Assembly: GCF_014699055.1 (NCBI RefSeq)
Contig: NZ_JACXAC010000006.1
Coordinates: 62,001-126,000, forward strand
Direction: 5' to 3'
Length of the DNA: 64,000 nt
DNA from: Hymenobacter armeniacus
GTDB taxonomy: Bacteria; Bacteroidota; Bacteroidia; Cytophagales; Hymenobacteraceae
Shown: positions 41,002 through 49,210 of the stretch, one piece after another
Layout of the letters: every line of letters starts with the position of its first letter
How positions within the stretch are numbered: position 1 is the stretch's first letter
Translations under genes and position numbers: made by a program
The notes under the pieces: model-generated
Database searches by the model: none
What the model was told of the DNA's origin: nothing
What the model saw: the letters and a program-made list of their open reading frames with translations, nothing else

Positions 41002-42753
41002 ATGCTGAAACGTGTACTCACTATTTCCCTGGCCCTGCTGATGGCTTGTTCGGCCGAGCGGCCGGTTACGTCTACCTCGCGGGCATTTGAGGGCTCGCTG
41101 GGCACGCCGGTGCCCAAGGCCGCGGCGCCCAAGCTGGCCCGCTACGCCATGGTGGTATCGGCCCACCCAGAGGCTTCTAAAATTGGCACCCAGATATTAC
41201 AGCGCGGCGGCAACGCCTACGACGCGGCCGTGGCCGTGCAGTTTGCCTTGGCCGTGGTGCTGCCCGTGGCCGGCAACATCGGCGGCGGCGGCTTCCTGCT
41301 CTACCGCGACCGCAACGGGTCGGCTGGTTCGCTCGACTTCCGCGAAACCGCCCCCACGGCCGCCTCGCGCGACATGTACCTCGACAAAGCCGGCAACGTA
41401 GTGCCCGGCCTGAGCACCGCCGGCCCCCTGGCCGTGGGCACGCCCGGCACCGTGGCTGGCATGGTGACGCTGCACAAGCAGCTGGGCAAACTCTCGTGGC
41501 CCACGCTGCTGCAGCCGGCCGTGGCCCTGGCCACCCGGGGCTTCGTGCTCACCACAAAGGAAGCCGCTGGCCTGAATCGCACCAAGGCTGAATTTCAGAA
41601 GTACAACCCCGGCAATGTGCCGGCCTACGTGCGCCCCGGTGGCGGCGACTGGCAGCCCGGCGACACCCTGCGCCTGCCCGAACTGGCCCGCACCCTCACG
41701 CGCATCCGCGACCAGGGCCGCGCCGGCTTCTACCGCGGCGAAACCGCCCGCCTGCTGCTGGCCGAGATGAAGCGCGGCGGCGGCCTCGTCAGCCAAGCCG
41801 ACCTCGACGGCTACCGCGCCAAGTGGCGCGAGCCCCTGCGCGGCCGCTACCGCGACTACGACGTGATTACGATGCCGCCGCCCAGCTCCGGCGGCGTGGC
41901 CCTGCTGCAAATGCTGCAAATGCTGGAGCCCGTAGACCTGGCTCAGGCCGGCTACCACACGCCCCTGGCCGTGCACTACATCACCGAGGCCGAGCGCCGC
42001 GCCTACGCCGACCGCGCCACCTACCTCGGCGACCCGGACTTTGGCCTCGTGCCCACCCAAAAGCTGCTCGACGTGGACTACAACCACCAGCGGGCCGGCT
42101 CCATGCGCTCGCGCGGCCGGGCTTCGGCCAGCTCGGAGGTGACGGCCGGCGCCAACCTGCCCAGCTACGAGAGCGACCAAACCACCCACTACAGCATCGT
42201 GGACGCCCTCGGCAACGCCGTGAGCTGCACCACCACCCTCAACGGCGCCTACGGCAGCAAAGTGGTGGTGCCCGGCGCCGGCTTTTTGCTGAACAACGAG
42301 ATGGACGACTTCTCGGCCAAAGCCGGCGTGCCCAACTCCTACGGCCTGGTGGGCGGCACGGCCAACGCCATTGCCCCCGGCAAGCGCATGCTCAGCAGCA
42401 TGACGCCCACCATTCTGACCCGCAACGGCCGCGTGGCCCTCGTCACGGGGTCGCCGGGCGGCAGCACCATCATCACCAGCGTGCTGCAGAGCATTCTGGG
42501 CATTGTCGACTACGGCCTAAACGCCCAGCAAGTGGTGACCGCGCCGCGCCTGCACCACCAGTGGCTGCCCGACGTGCTCGACGTGGAAGCTGGCGCCCTG
42601 CTGCCCGCCGCCCAAGACACCCTGCGCGCCCGCGGCTACCGCCCCCAGCCCCGCCTGCCCTGGGGCCGCCTCGACATCATTCACGTGCTGCCCGACGGCA
42701 CCCTGGAAGGCGGCGCCGACCCGCGCGGCGACGACACCGCCGTGGGGTACTAG
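41002..42753 (+). CDS. ggt: Gamma-glutamyltransferase, lipoprotein form
   Basis: A 583-residue N-terminal nucleophile hydrolase. MLKRVLTISLALLMAC ends with lipobox LMAC, so it is likely anchored by a lipid at Cys16. 'GNAYDAAVAVQFALAVVLP' and 'SGGVALLQMLQML' are family blocks. The autocatalytic cut should occur before Thr394 in 'DQTTHYSIVDALGNAV', and the small subunit has 'LLNNEMDDFS' and 'MTPTILTRNGRVALVTGSPG' (oxyanion and binding loops). The enzyme transfers or hydrolyses gamma-glutamyl groups of glutathione or peptides. TATTTTG lies exactly 4 nt before the ATG, so the mRNA may lack a leader. Confidence 0.93.
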   Translation: MLKRVLTISLALLMACSAERPVTSTSRAFEGSLGTPVPKAAAPKLARYAMVVSAHPEASKIGTQILQRGGNAYDAAVAVQFALAVVLPVAGNIGGGGFLLYRDRNGSAGSLDFRETAPTAASRDMYLDKAGNVVPGLSTAGPLAVGTPGTVAGMVTLHKQLGKLSWPTLLQPAVALATRGFVLTTKEAAGLNRTKAEFQKYNPGNVPAYVRPGGGDWQPGDTLRLPELARTLTRIRDQGRAGFYRGETARLLLAEMKRGGGLVSQADLDGYRAKWREPLRGRYRDYDVITMPPPSSGGVALLQMLQMLEPVDLAQAGYHTPLAVHYITEAERRAYADRATYLGDPDFGLVPTQKLLDVDYNHQRAGSMRSRGRASASSEVTAGANLPSYESDQTTHYSIVDALGNAVSCTTTLNGAYGSKVVVPGAGFLLNNEMDDFSAKAGVPNSYGLVGGTANAIAPGKRMLSSMTPTILTRNGRVALVTGSPGGSTIITSVLQSILGIVDYGLNAQQVVTAPRLHHQWLPDVLDVEAGALLPAAQDTLRARGYRPQPRLPWGRLDIIHVLPDGTLEGGADPRGDDTAVGY

Positions 42754-42759
42754 GCAAGC

Positions 42760-42809
42760 AAGCAGTAAAAAAGCCCGCTGGAATCATCCAGCGGGCTTTT
42801 TTACTGCTT
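42760..42809 (+). terminator. Strong intrinsic terminator after ggt
   Basis: A perfect 22-bp stem (42760-42781 / 42788-42809), including AAAAAAGCCCGCTGG and its complement, with loop AATCAT. The T-run inside the 3' arm ends ggt transcripts; it is symmetric and may also stop the convergent minus-strand gene. Confidence 0.9.
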
Positions 42810-42823
42810 ATCAAGTTTGGTGA

Positions 42824-42859
42824 ACGAGGTAGCGACGCAAGTATACGTCGCTACCTCGT
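42824..42859. repeat. Palindrome next to the small paralogue gene
   Basis: ACGAGGTAGCGACG (42824-42837) and its exact reverse complement (42846-42859) flank an 8-nt loop. It ends 1 nt before the stop codon of the minus-strand gene at 42861. It resembles the other short palindromes with GGTAG/GACGC elements. Confidence 0.65.
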
Positions 42860-42860
42860 G

Positions 42861-43229
42861 CTAGCGCGCAACGGCCGTGCTGGCCAGGTGGCGCAGGTTG
42901 CCGGCGGCGGCGATGAGTTTCTGGCTGAGTTCGCGGGCTTTGTCGCCTTCGCCGCTGAAGTTGTGGGTGGTGAGGGCCGCCTGGGCGGTGAGCTCGCCGA
43001 GGTTCTGGAAGGCCTGGGACATGCCGGCGGGGTTGTTGCCGTCGATGTGGCGGCGCAGGGTCTCCAGCTCCGCCACGATGGGGCGCAGCACGGGCTGGTC
43101 GATGGAGCGCAGCTGCTGAATCCAGTGGTCGATGTGGCTGTAGCCGGCGCTGGGGTCCATCTGGAAGCCGTTGCCGGTGGCGGTGAATAGGGACTTGATG
43201 CCGGATTCTACTTCGGAAATAAAGCTCAT
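42861..43229 (-). CDS. Small helical hypothetical protein, paralogue 1
   Basis: A 122-residue protein, no signal peptide, likely all-helical. 'LRPIVAELETLRRHIDGNN' and 'AFQNLGELTAQAALTTHNF' match 'LADIAAELQSLHQVLRSG' and 'LSSLGELTTQAADS' in the next gene upstream, and both end with a '(A)AAGNLR/AAGQLR' motif, so the two are paralogues. The N-terminus begins MSFISEVESGIKSLF, unlike its partner. I recognise no domain. A promoter candidate lies at 43299-43331. The pair is probably Bacteroidota-specific; function unknown. Confidence 0.72.
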   Translation of the reverse strand: MSFISEVESGIKSLFTATGNGFQMDPSAGYSHIDHWIQQLRSIDQPVLRPIVAELETLRRHIDGNNPAGMSQAFQNLGELTAQAALTTHNFSGEGDKARELSQKLIAAAGNLRHLASTAVAR

Positions 43230-43298
43230 GAGAAGAAGAGAGAAATGGAAAATGAACCCAGCCGGCACGGCACGCCGCCAAACCCTGGCTTGGGACCA

Positions 43299-43331
43299 CG
43301 AAGGTACGGCGCCAAGCCCCCAAAAAGCCAA
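43299..43331 (-). promoter_or_regulatory. Candidate promoter of the small paralogue gene
   Basis: TTG (43331-43329) followed after 22 nt by TACCTTCG (43306-43299) on the minus strand; the second element differs from TAnnTTTG at one base. It lies about 70 nt before the ATG at 43229. Confidence 0.35.
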
Positions 43332-43435
43332 CCCATCGGCAGATATGCCCGCGTGCCGCATGGGAGCGGCTCTTTTCACAGAGACGCAGCGGCCGTCCGT
43401 TCGCAAAAGTCCTGCCGGCGGCCGGGGCACACCAG

Positions 43436-43459
43436 CACCGCTGCCGGCCGGCAGCGGTG
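43436..43459. repeat. Perfect 24-bp palindrome after the second paralogue
   Basis: CACCGCTGCCGG and its exact reverse complement, starting 3 nt beyond the stop codon of the minus-strand gene at 43462. No T-run follows, so it is a structure or processing site rather than a standard terminator. Confidence 0.6.
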
Positions 43460-43461
43460 GC

Positions 43462-43812
43462 TTAGCCGCGCAGCTGGCCAGCGGCGGTGCTGAGCACGTT
43501 GCCCAGCTCGCGCAGCTTGTCCTGGGCATCGGCGGTGGCCGAGTCGGCCGCTTGGGTGGTGAGCTCGCCAAGGCTGCTCAGGTGTTGGGCAAGGGTGGCG
43601 GCATCGGCGGTGCCACTGCGAAGCACCTGGTGGAGGCTTTGTAGCTCGGCGGCGATGTCGGCCAGCGGGGCGTTGCCCTGCAGGGTTTTTATCCAGCCGG
43701 TGATGTTTTCGCCGGCGATGCCGGCGGCGCTGGGCAGGCCGCCGCGCAGCGCACCCAGCGTGGTATCCAGCTGGCTGTTGCCGAGGCTGCTTTGCGATTG
43801 GGAAGCATTCAT
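43462..43812 (-). CDS. Small helical hypothetical protein, paralogue 2
   Basis: A 116-residue protein. The ATG at 43812 is used; a longer frame lacks support. It starts with a Ser/Gln-rich tail (MNASQSQSSLGNSQLD), then 'GENITGWIKTLQGNAPL', 'AAELQSLHQVLRSG' and 'LSSLGELTTQAADSATADAQ', with amphipathic helix patterns throughout. It shares the ELxxL-(x)n-LGELTxQAA core with the protein at 42861. No signal, membrane or catalytic motif is seen. It is 232 nt from its paralogue and 120 nt from the NYN gene upstream, all on the minus strand, so they may be co-expressed, though paralogue 1 has its own promoter candidate. Confidence 0.72.
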   Translation of the reverse strand: MNASQSQSSLGNSQLDTTLGALRGGLPSAAGIAGENITGWIKTLQGNAPLADIAAELQSLHQVLRSGTADAATLAQHLSSLGELTTQAADSATADAQDKLRELGNVLSTAAGQLRG

Positions 43813-43932
43813 GTGTGGGGAGTGGAAGGGTTGGCGGATGAAAGATGCCTTAGCAACCCGCAACGCCCGGCCTTGTTGACCCCGACCATCACAACATTTT
43901 GGCCTTCGCCGGGAGCCGGCGGCCCCGGCGCC

Positions 43933-44985
43933 CTATTCTCCGCCGGGGTGCAGGGCTTGCACGTCGGGGTGGTTGTAATTCACCACGATGACCGAGAACG
44001 GATGCGGCTCGCCCTCGCGCTTTTCGATGCGGATGGTGCCGGCGTCGCGCAGGTGGTTGAGCAGGTCGCGGCGCTCGTAGTCGGGCAGCTCGGGCAGCTC
44101 GTCGGTGAGCAGGCGCATGAACGGGCCCAGCCACAGCTCGGGCACGCGGCGCTGCTGCTTGGCTTCCAGCTTCTGAAACTCGTTGAGAATGAAGGCCAGC
44201 GTGCGGCGCTCGATGTCGCGCGCCAAGGGCCGAACCGGGGCAAAATCGGGCACCTCGTCGGTGGCGCGAAATGCCACCCGGGGCGCCACGGGCACCACCG
44301 GCCGGGGCGCGCTGGCCGAGGGAATGGAGCCCACCTGCGGCCCTTTGGCGGTTTCGCGGGCGGCCAGGGCGGCGGCCGTGGGCACGCCCGCCAGGCCCTG
44401 CTCGCGCAGGCGGCGGCTTTCTTCCTGCAGGCGCAGGCGGTCGGTGCGGCGCTTTTCGAGCTGCTCCACGCGTTCGGCGCCCAGCAGGTCGCGGGCGTCG
44501 ATGAAGGATGCGGAGCCGATGTTCTGCAGCAAGTCGCCGGACACGGACTCGCGGAAACCGGCCACCAGCACCTGCCGCGCCTGCCGGCGCAGGTGCTGCA
44601 GCACGGGAATGTAGTCGCGGTCGCCGGCCACGAGCACGAAGGTGCCGATGTCGGGCCGGGTGTACATCACCTCCAGCGCGTCGATGCAAAGCTGCATGTC
44701 GGCGGCGTTTTTGTGGTCGGTGCCCAGCACGTTGCGGGTGCTCACGCCCATGAGGTAGAGGGCCCCTTGCGGGGCCGTGGCCAGGCGCTCGAAGTCAGCG
44801 TAGGCGTAGCTGATGAGCGAGTCGAGGCCCTTGGCGGCCAACTGCTCGCGCAGGCTGCGCACGATGTCGAGCACGTAGTCGTTGAGGTCGGGCGGGTCGT
44901 GGAAGTGATTCTTGAGAAAATAATAAACATTCTCAAAATCAATGAAAACCGCGGCGTACGGGGAAGCAGGGGACTTGGGCGACAT
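43933..44985 (-). CDS. NYN/PIN-like domain protein (LabA/DUF88 type)
   Basis: A 350-residue soluble protein. The NYN domain (residues about 8-160) shows the acidic residues of PIN-like nucleases: Asp16 in 'AVFIDFENVYYF', Asp96 in 'KNAADMQLCIDAL', and Asp122/Asp124 in 'LVAGDRDYIPVLQHL'. Such proteins act on RNA or bind it. Residues 165-245 are a charged helix and Pro/Ala linker; residues about 255-350 look like a winged-helix or LOTUS-type nucleic-acid domain ('RRDLLNHLRDAGTIRIEKRE'). TACCTTCG lies 4 nt before the ATG, so the transcript may be leaderless. The target is unknown. Confidence 0.87.
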   Translation of the reverse strand: MSPKSPASPYAAVFIDFENVYYFLKNHFHDPPDLNDYVLDIVRSLREQLAAKGLDSLISYAYADFERLATAPQGALYLMGVSTRNVLGTDHKNAADMQLCIDALEVMYTRPDIGTFVLVAGDRDYIPVLQHLRRQARQVLVAGFRESVSGDLLQNIGSASFIDARDLLGAERVEQLEKRRTDRLRLQEESRRLREQGLAGVPTAAALAARETAKGPQVGSIPSASAPRPVVPVAPRVAFRATDEVPDFAPVRPLARDIERRTLAFILNEFQKLEAKQQRRVPELWLGPFMRLLTDELPELPDYERRDLLNHLRDAGTIRIEKREGEPHPFSVIVVNYNHPDVQALHPGGE

Positions 44986-45133
44986 AGGGCGAAGGTACTA
45001 TATCCCGCAGTGGGAAAATTTCCCGGGCTGGGCAGCATGGTTCAGCTCAAGCCTGATTTTGCTTCGGTACAGGCACGAAATCGGAGGCTTTGACTTCGGC
45101 TGTAACTTGCCCCTCCCACCCGACTTGGCTTTC

Positions 45134-48100
45134 ATGAAGCACATTACCCGCTTCTCGGTTTCTTCAGCAGTTTTGGTTTCAGCGCTTCTGCTGTCAACGC
45201 CCGGCGCCAAGGCCCAGCGCGCCGGGGGCGGCCCACCGGCCACGGACCCGTTTGGGCGGCGCGTGGTGCCGGCGCGGGTAGTGCCGGGCGGGCGGTACAA
45301 GTCGCACTCATTTGCAGGTGGTGTCCTGCGTGTCACTTGCACCAATGGTAGCATGCTTAAGGTGCAGTCCTGGGCCGAGGGGGTGTTAAAGGTGAGCTAC
45401 TCGGCCAACAGCCACCCGCTCAAAGCAGATAGCTCGGTGAGCGTGGTACAAGGCCCCGCCGTGCAGGATGAGCCCAAGGGCATTCTGGCTACCAAGCCCG
45501 AAGTAGCGAATACCCCCGATGCGCTGCTTGTACTTTCGGGGCCACTGGCGAATGGCGTGACAGTGATGATTGACAAAAAAACTTGTCAGGTCAGCTACCA
45601 TCGCAACGAATTATCCTTTTCTCAGGCAGGACCAATTTTTCTCTACCAAGCAGCCGCGCCCACAACCGCCACCCAACCAGTGCCCGGCGGCGTGGGCGTG
45701 CGCTTCCGCCTCGCTCCGGGCGAGCGACTGTACGGCACCGGCTCGCGCGCCCTTCCGCTGGACCGGCGCGGCCACCGGCTGGAGCTCTACAACCAAGCCC
45801 ACTACGGCTCGCAGAACAACGAGCCCAACCTGAACATCGCGCTGCCCACGGTGCTCAGCAGCCGGGGCTACATGCTGTTTTTCGACAACCACGCGCCGGG
45901 CTACCTCGATTTGGGCAAGACCGATAAAAACGTGCTGGAATACGGTGGCGAGGGACTGACCTCCCTCTCCTACTTCGTGATAACCGGCCGCAACCAGGCC
46001 GAAATCCTGGAACGCTACACGGCCCTCACGGGCCGGCAGCCGCTGCCGCCGCGCTGGGCGCTGGGGCTCATCCAGAGCCGCTTCGGCTACCAAAGCGACG
46101 CGGAGATGCAGAACGTGGCCGCCCGCATGCGCCGCGAGAACTTCCCGCTCGACGCGCTGGTGCTGGACTTGTACTGGTTTGGCGGCACCACCCGGCAGGG
46201 CGACCTGGCTTGGGACCGCAGCAAATTCCCCGACCCGGCCGGGATGATGAGCCGCCTGAATAAGCAGGGCGTGAAGACCGTGCTGATTTCGGAGCCTTAC
46301 GTGATGCTGACTTCGCGCAACGACTCCACGGTGCGCACGCAGGGGCTGGTGGGCACCACGGCGGCGGGCCAGCCGTTCACGGTGGGCTCGTTCTGGGCCG
46401 GGCCGGCCAGCTTGCTCGACGTGTTCAAGCCCCAAACCCGCGACTGGCTGTGGGGCTACTACAAACAGCTGCACCAGGAAGGCGCCGCCGGCTGGTGGAG
46501 CGACCTGGGCGAGCCCGAAAACCACCCCGAGGCCATGCAGCACGCGGCCGGCCCGGCCCGCGCCGTGCACAACGCCTTCGGGCAAAGCTGGGCGGGCATT
46601 TTGAGCGAAGGCTACGCGAAAGATTTTCCCGACGAGCGGGTGTTCAACCTGGCGCGCTCGGGCTGGGCGGGCATGCAGCGCAACAGCGTGTTTCCGTGGT
46701 CGGGCGACATCAATCGCTCCTGGAGCGGTTTTCAGGCCCAGATTCCGGTGATGCTGGGCATGGGCCAGGGGGGAGTGGGCTACATGCACTCCGATGCGGG
46801 CGGCTTCTGCGTGGGCGGCATCGACCCGGAGCTGTACACCCGTTGGCTGCAAATGGCCAGCCTCTGCCCCATCCTGCGGCCCCACGGCTCGGGCGTGCCG
46901 CCGGAGCCCTACTATTACCCTGACCCGTACAAGAGCAGCGTGCGCAACGCCGTGCAGCTGCGGTATCAGTTGCTGCCGTACCTGTACACGCTGGCCTGGC
47001 AAAACACGGCGCGCGGCCTGCCGCTGGTGCGGGCCATGGATTTCAACAATCGTTATCCTGTTATCCCGCCACCGCCACCATCAAAAGCCGATTATTTAGT
47101 GGAGGTAGCAGCCGCCGATGACTGGGAAAAGCCGAAAAAAGAGCATTTCTACCGGGATATTGATACAAGTGCGCCACTTGACTCGCTGGTCACCAAGGCA
47201 TTGGCACTTGCTAACGACCAATACCTGCTCGGCCCCAACCTATTGGTAGCCCCGGTGCTCCACCCCAGCCAGCGGCGGTGCAACGTGCTGATACCCAGCG
47301 GAAACTGGATTGATTTTTACACCAATCAGACCTATGCCGGCAGTAGCGTGGTGGGCGTGCCCGCCCCGCTGGCCCACACGCCCCTGCTGGTGCGCGGCGG
47401 CGCCTTTCTGCCCATGACTTCCTACCGGCCCAGCACCGCCCTCTACCGCCCCGACACCCTGCTGCTGCGCTATTACCCCGACCCCAGCGCGTCGGAATCG
47501 GAATTCACGATGTACGACGACGACGGGCACTCCGCCCAGGCATTGGCGCGGCGGCAGTACGAAACCCTCACGGCCCGCGGCTTCTGCACGCCCATGCAAA
47601 CCGACGTGATACTGAGCAGCAACGGCGAATACCCGGGCCAGCCGGTGTTTCGGTTCCTGCGGCTGCTGGTGCAGCGGGTGGCCGCGCCGCCCACGGCCAT
47701 TTTCTTCGACGAGAAGCCCGTGCCCGCCGAAGGCTATTCCTACGACCCGGTGAAGCATGAGCTGGAAGTGCACTTCCTGATGAATGCCGGCGTGGCCGTG
47801 AGCCTGCGCGGCCTAAAAATCCTGACCACAACCGCCCCCAACGCGGCGCCCGACGCCCTGACGCTGGAAGCACCCGACGCCCGCAGCTTCGGGCCCGGCG
47901 GCACCACCCTGCACTACACCCGCCACCGGCGCACCAGCCCCACCGCCGTTCAGCCCGACCGTCGCAACCCCAAGCTGGAAATCAGCTCCGTGCGCGCCGA
48001 TGCCTTTCTCAATATTTTTGACAGCCTGGGGCAACTGGTGTTCACGGAAGCGCTATCGGACGAGCCCGGCCCCCACGCCCTGCGCTGGGACGCCCGCAAC

Positions 48101-48166
48101 GCCGCGCCGGGCGTGTACACGGCCGAAGTGGCCGGCCAGCACCAGCGCCTGATTGTTACCCAATAG
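45134..48166 (+). CDS. GH31 glycosidase, secreted, with T9SS-type C-terminus
   Basis: A 1010-residue exported enzyme. The ATG at 45134 gives a signal peptide ending AKAQ. It shows GH31 blocks: 'LPPRWALGLIQSRFGYQSD', 'LDALVLDLYWFGG', nucleophile in 'GWWSDLGEPENHP' (Asp near 457) and acid/base in 'FPWSGDINRSWSG' (Asp near 524). The SDLGEPE form differs from the WNDMNEP of alpha-glucosidases, so another alpha-glycoside may be the substrate. The last 75 residues ('FLNIFDSLGQLVFTEAL', 'APGVYTAEV') are a sorting or Por secretion-like domain. Two stretches (about 45300-45660 and 47040-47340) have lower G+C and unusual codons, one being an insertion after the barrel with PPPPPSKADYLVE. Confidence 0.9.
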   Translation: MKHITRFSVSSAVLVSALLLSTPGAKAQRAGGGPPATDPFGRRVVPARVVPGGRYKSHSFAGGVLRVTCTNGSMLKVQSWAEGVLKVSYSANSHPLKADSSVSVVQGPAVQDEPKGILATKPEVANTPDALLVLSGPLANGVTVMIDKKTCQVSYHRNELSFSQAGPIFLYQAAAPTTATQPVPGGVGVRFRLAPGERLYGTGSRALPLDRRGHRLELYNQAHYGSQNNEPNLNIALPTVLSSRGYMLFFDNHAPGYLDLGKTDKNVLEYGGEGLTSLSYFVITGRNQAEILERYTALTGRQPLPPRWALGLIQSRFGYQSDAEMQNVAARMRRENFPLDALVLDLYWFGGTTRQGDLAWDRSKFPDPAGMMSRLNKQGVKTVLISEPYVMLTSRNDSTVRTQGLVGTTAAGQPFTVGSFWAGPASLLDVFKPQTRDWLWGYYKQLHQEGAAGWWSDLGEPENHPEAMQHAAGPARAVHNAFGQSWAGILSEGYAKDFPDERVFNLARSGWAGMQRNSVFPWSGDINRSWSGFQAQIPVMLGMGQGGVGYMHSDAGGFCVGGIDPELYTRWLQMASLCPILRPHGSGVPPEPYYYPDPYKSSVRNAVQLRYQLLPYLYTLAWQNTARGLPLVRAMDFNNRYPVIPPPPPSKADYLVEVAAADDWEKPKKEHFYRDIDTSAPLDSLVTKALALANDQYLLGPNLLVAPVLHPSQRRCNVLIPSGNWIDFYTNQTYAGSSVVGVPAPLAHTPLLVRGGAFLPMTSYRPSTALYRPDTLLLRYYPDPSASESEFTMYDDDGHSAQALARRQYETLTARGFCTPMQTDVILSSNGEYPGQPVFRFLRLLVQRVAAPPTAIFFDEKPVPAEGYSYDPVKHELEVHFLMNAGVAVSLRGLKILTTTAPNAAPDALTLEAPDARSFGPGGTTLHYTRHRRTSPTAVQPDRRNPKLEISSVRADAFLNIFDSLGQLVFTEALSDEPGPHALRWDARNAAPGVYTAEVAGQHQRLIVTQ

Positions 48167-48180
48167 CTTACGTCCCACTC

Positions 48181-48720
48181 ATGCCGCCCTTCGACACCGC
48201 CCGCCTGCACCTGCGCCCGCTCACCGACGCCGACACGGCCGGCATGTTTGCGCTCGACTCTGACCCGGCCGTGCACCGCTACTTGGGCGGCATCGGTGGC
48301 CGGCTGCTGACGGACCCGACCGAAAGCCTGGACATGATACGCTTCATTGAGGCGCAATACGCCGCCAACGGCATCGGGCGCTGGGCCGTGGTGCTGCGCG
48401 AAACCGGCGAATTCATGGGCTGGGCCGGGCTGAAGCTGGTGGCCGGCCCCATCAACGGGCAGCACGATTTCTACGACCTGGGCTACCGCTTTCGGCCCCA
48501 ATTCTGGGGGCAGGGCTACGGCTACGAAGCCGCCCAGGCCTGGCTCGACCACGGCTTCCAGGCCATGCGCCTGCCCCGAATCTGTGGCTACGCCGACGCC
48601 GAAAACCTGGCTTCCCGGCGCATTCTGGCCAAAATTGGCCTTCGCGAAGGCAACGAATTTGTGGAAGAGGACGTGCGCTGCGTGTGGTATGAGGCCCAAA
48701 ATCCGGCCACGCCCACTTAA
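48181..48720 (+). CDS. GNAT family N-acetyltransferase, RimJ/RimL type
   Basis: A 179-residue soluble enzyme. 'TARLHLRPLTDADTAGMFAL' is the RimJ/RimL N-terminus, 'LGYRFRPQFWGQGYGYEAA' contains the acetyl-CoA pyrophosphate loop (Q/RxxGxG/A) and 'NLASRRILAKIGLRE' the C-terminal motif B. These enzymes acetylate the N-terminus of a ribosomal protein, or amines and small molecules. The start lies 14 nt after the GH31 stop, so the two may be co-transcribed. Substrate not predictable. Confidence 0.88.
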   Translation: MPPFDTARLHLRPLTDADTAGMFALDSDPAVHRYLGGIGGRLLTDPTESLDMIRFIEAQYAANGIGRWAVVLRETGEFMGWAGLKLVAGPINGQHDFYDLGYRFRPQFWGQGYGYEAAQAWLDHGFQAMRLPRICGYADAENLASRRILAKIGLREGNEFVEEDVRCVWYEAQNPATPT

Positions 48721-48739
48721 CCCCGACTCGCCGCCAGCG

Positions 48740-49210
48740 CTAGAACGGCACTCGCTGAAACACCAGCCGCACGCTGGCCCCGCCCATGGCCATGGGCCCG
48801 GCAAAGCTGCCGCTACAGAAATTGGGTATCAGATTGTCGACGGTAAGTGCGCCCGTGGTGGTGGGGCCGCTGTAGAACGGCCCGCCGTTGGATGTGCAGC
48901 CGGCGGGGAAGTTAGTTGCAGGCCTGTACGGGGACATTGAGCAACACCGGCCCGGTACTGCCGGGTAATCCCTTGCCCACGTAGTAATACAGCAGCGCCA
49001 GGGCCGAGCCATCGGGCAGGCCCGCGCGCAGCACCAGTATGCGCCGCTCCTGCCCCGAGGCGGACGGCGGCGGCGTGACGAGCGACACGTTGTAGCTGGT
49101 CAGGTCGAGGCGGTGTAGGTGATGGACGTAGGCGGCACCGGCGTCGGCTTGGGCGCGTCTTTGGAGCAGGCGGCCAGCGTGAGCAACAGCAGCAGCAAAA
49201 AGGCCTTCAT
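48740..49210 (-). pseudogene. Small lipoprotein gene broken by two frameshifts
   Basis: The ATG at 49210 overlaps the stop of the PAP2 gene (ATGA) and starts MKAFLLLLLLTLAAC, a textbook lipoprotein signal, then stops at 49100 after 36 codons. The next frame continues 'DLTSYNVSLVTPPPSASGQ' and 'LALLYYYVGKGLPGSTGPVL' down to a stop at 48912, and a third frame gives 'NFPAGCTSNGGPFYSG' and ends 'ASVRLVFQRVPF' at 48740. Joined, they make a protein of about 160 residues. Either the gene is decayed or the assembly has two indels. Family unknown. Confidence 0.65.

Noticed and set aside
43436..43459. Intrinsic terminator
   Set aside because: Strong stem but no T-run on either strand; listed as a palindrome instead.
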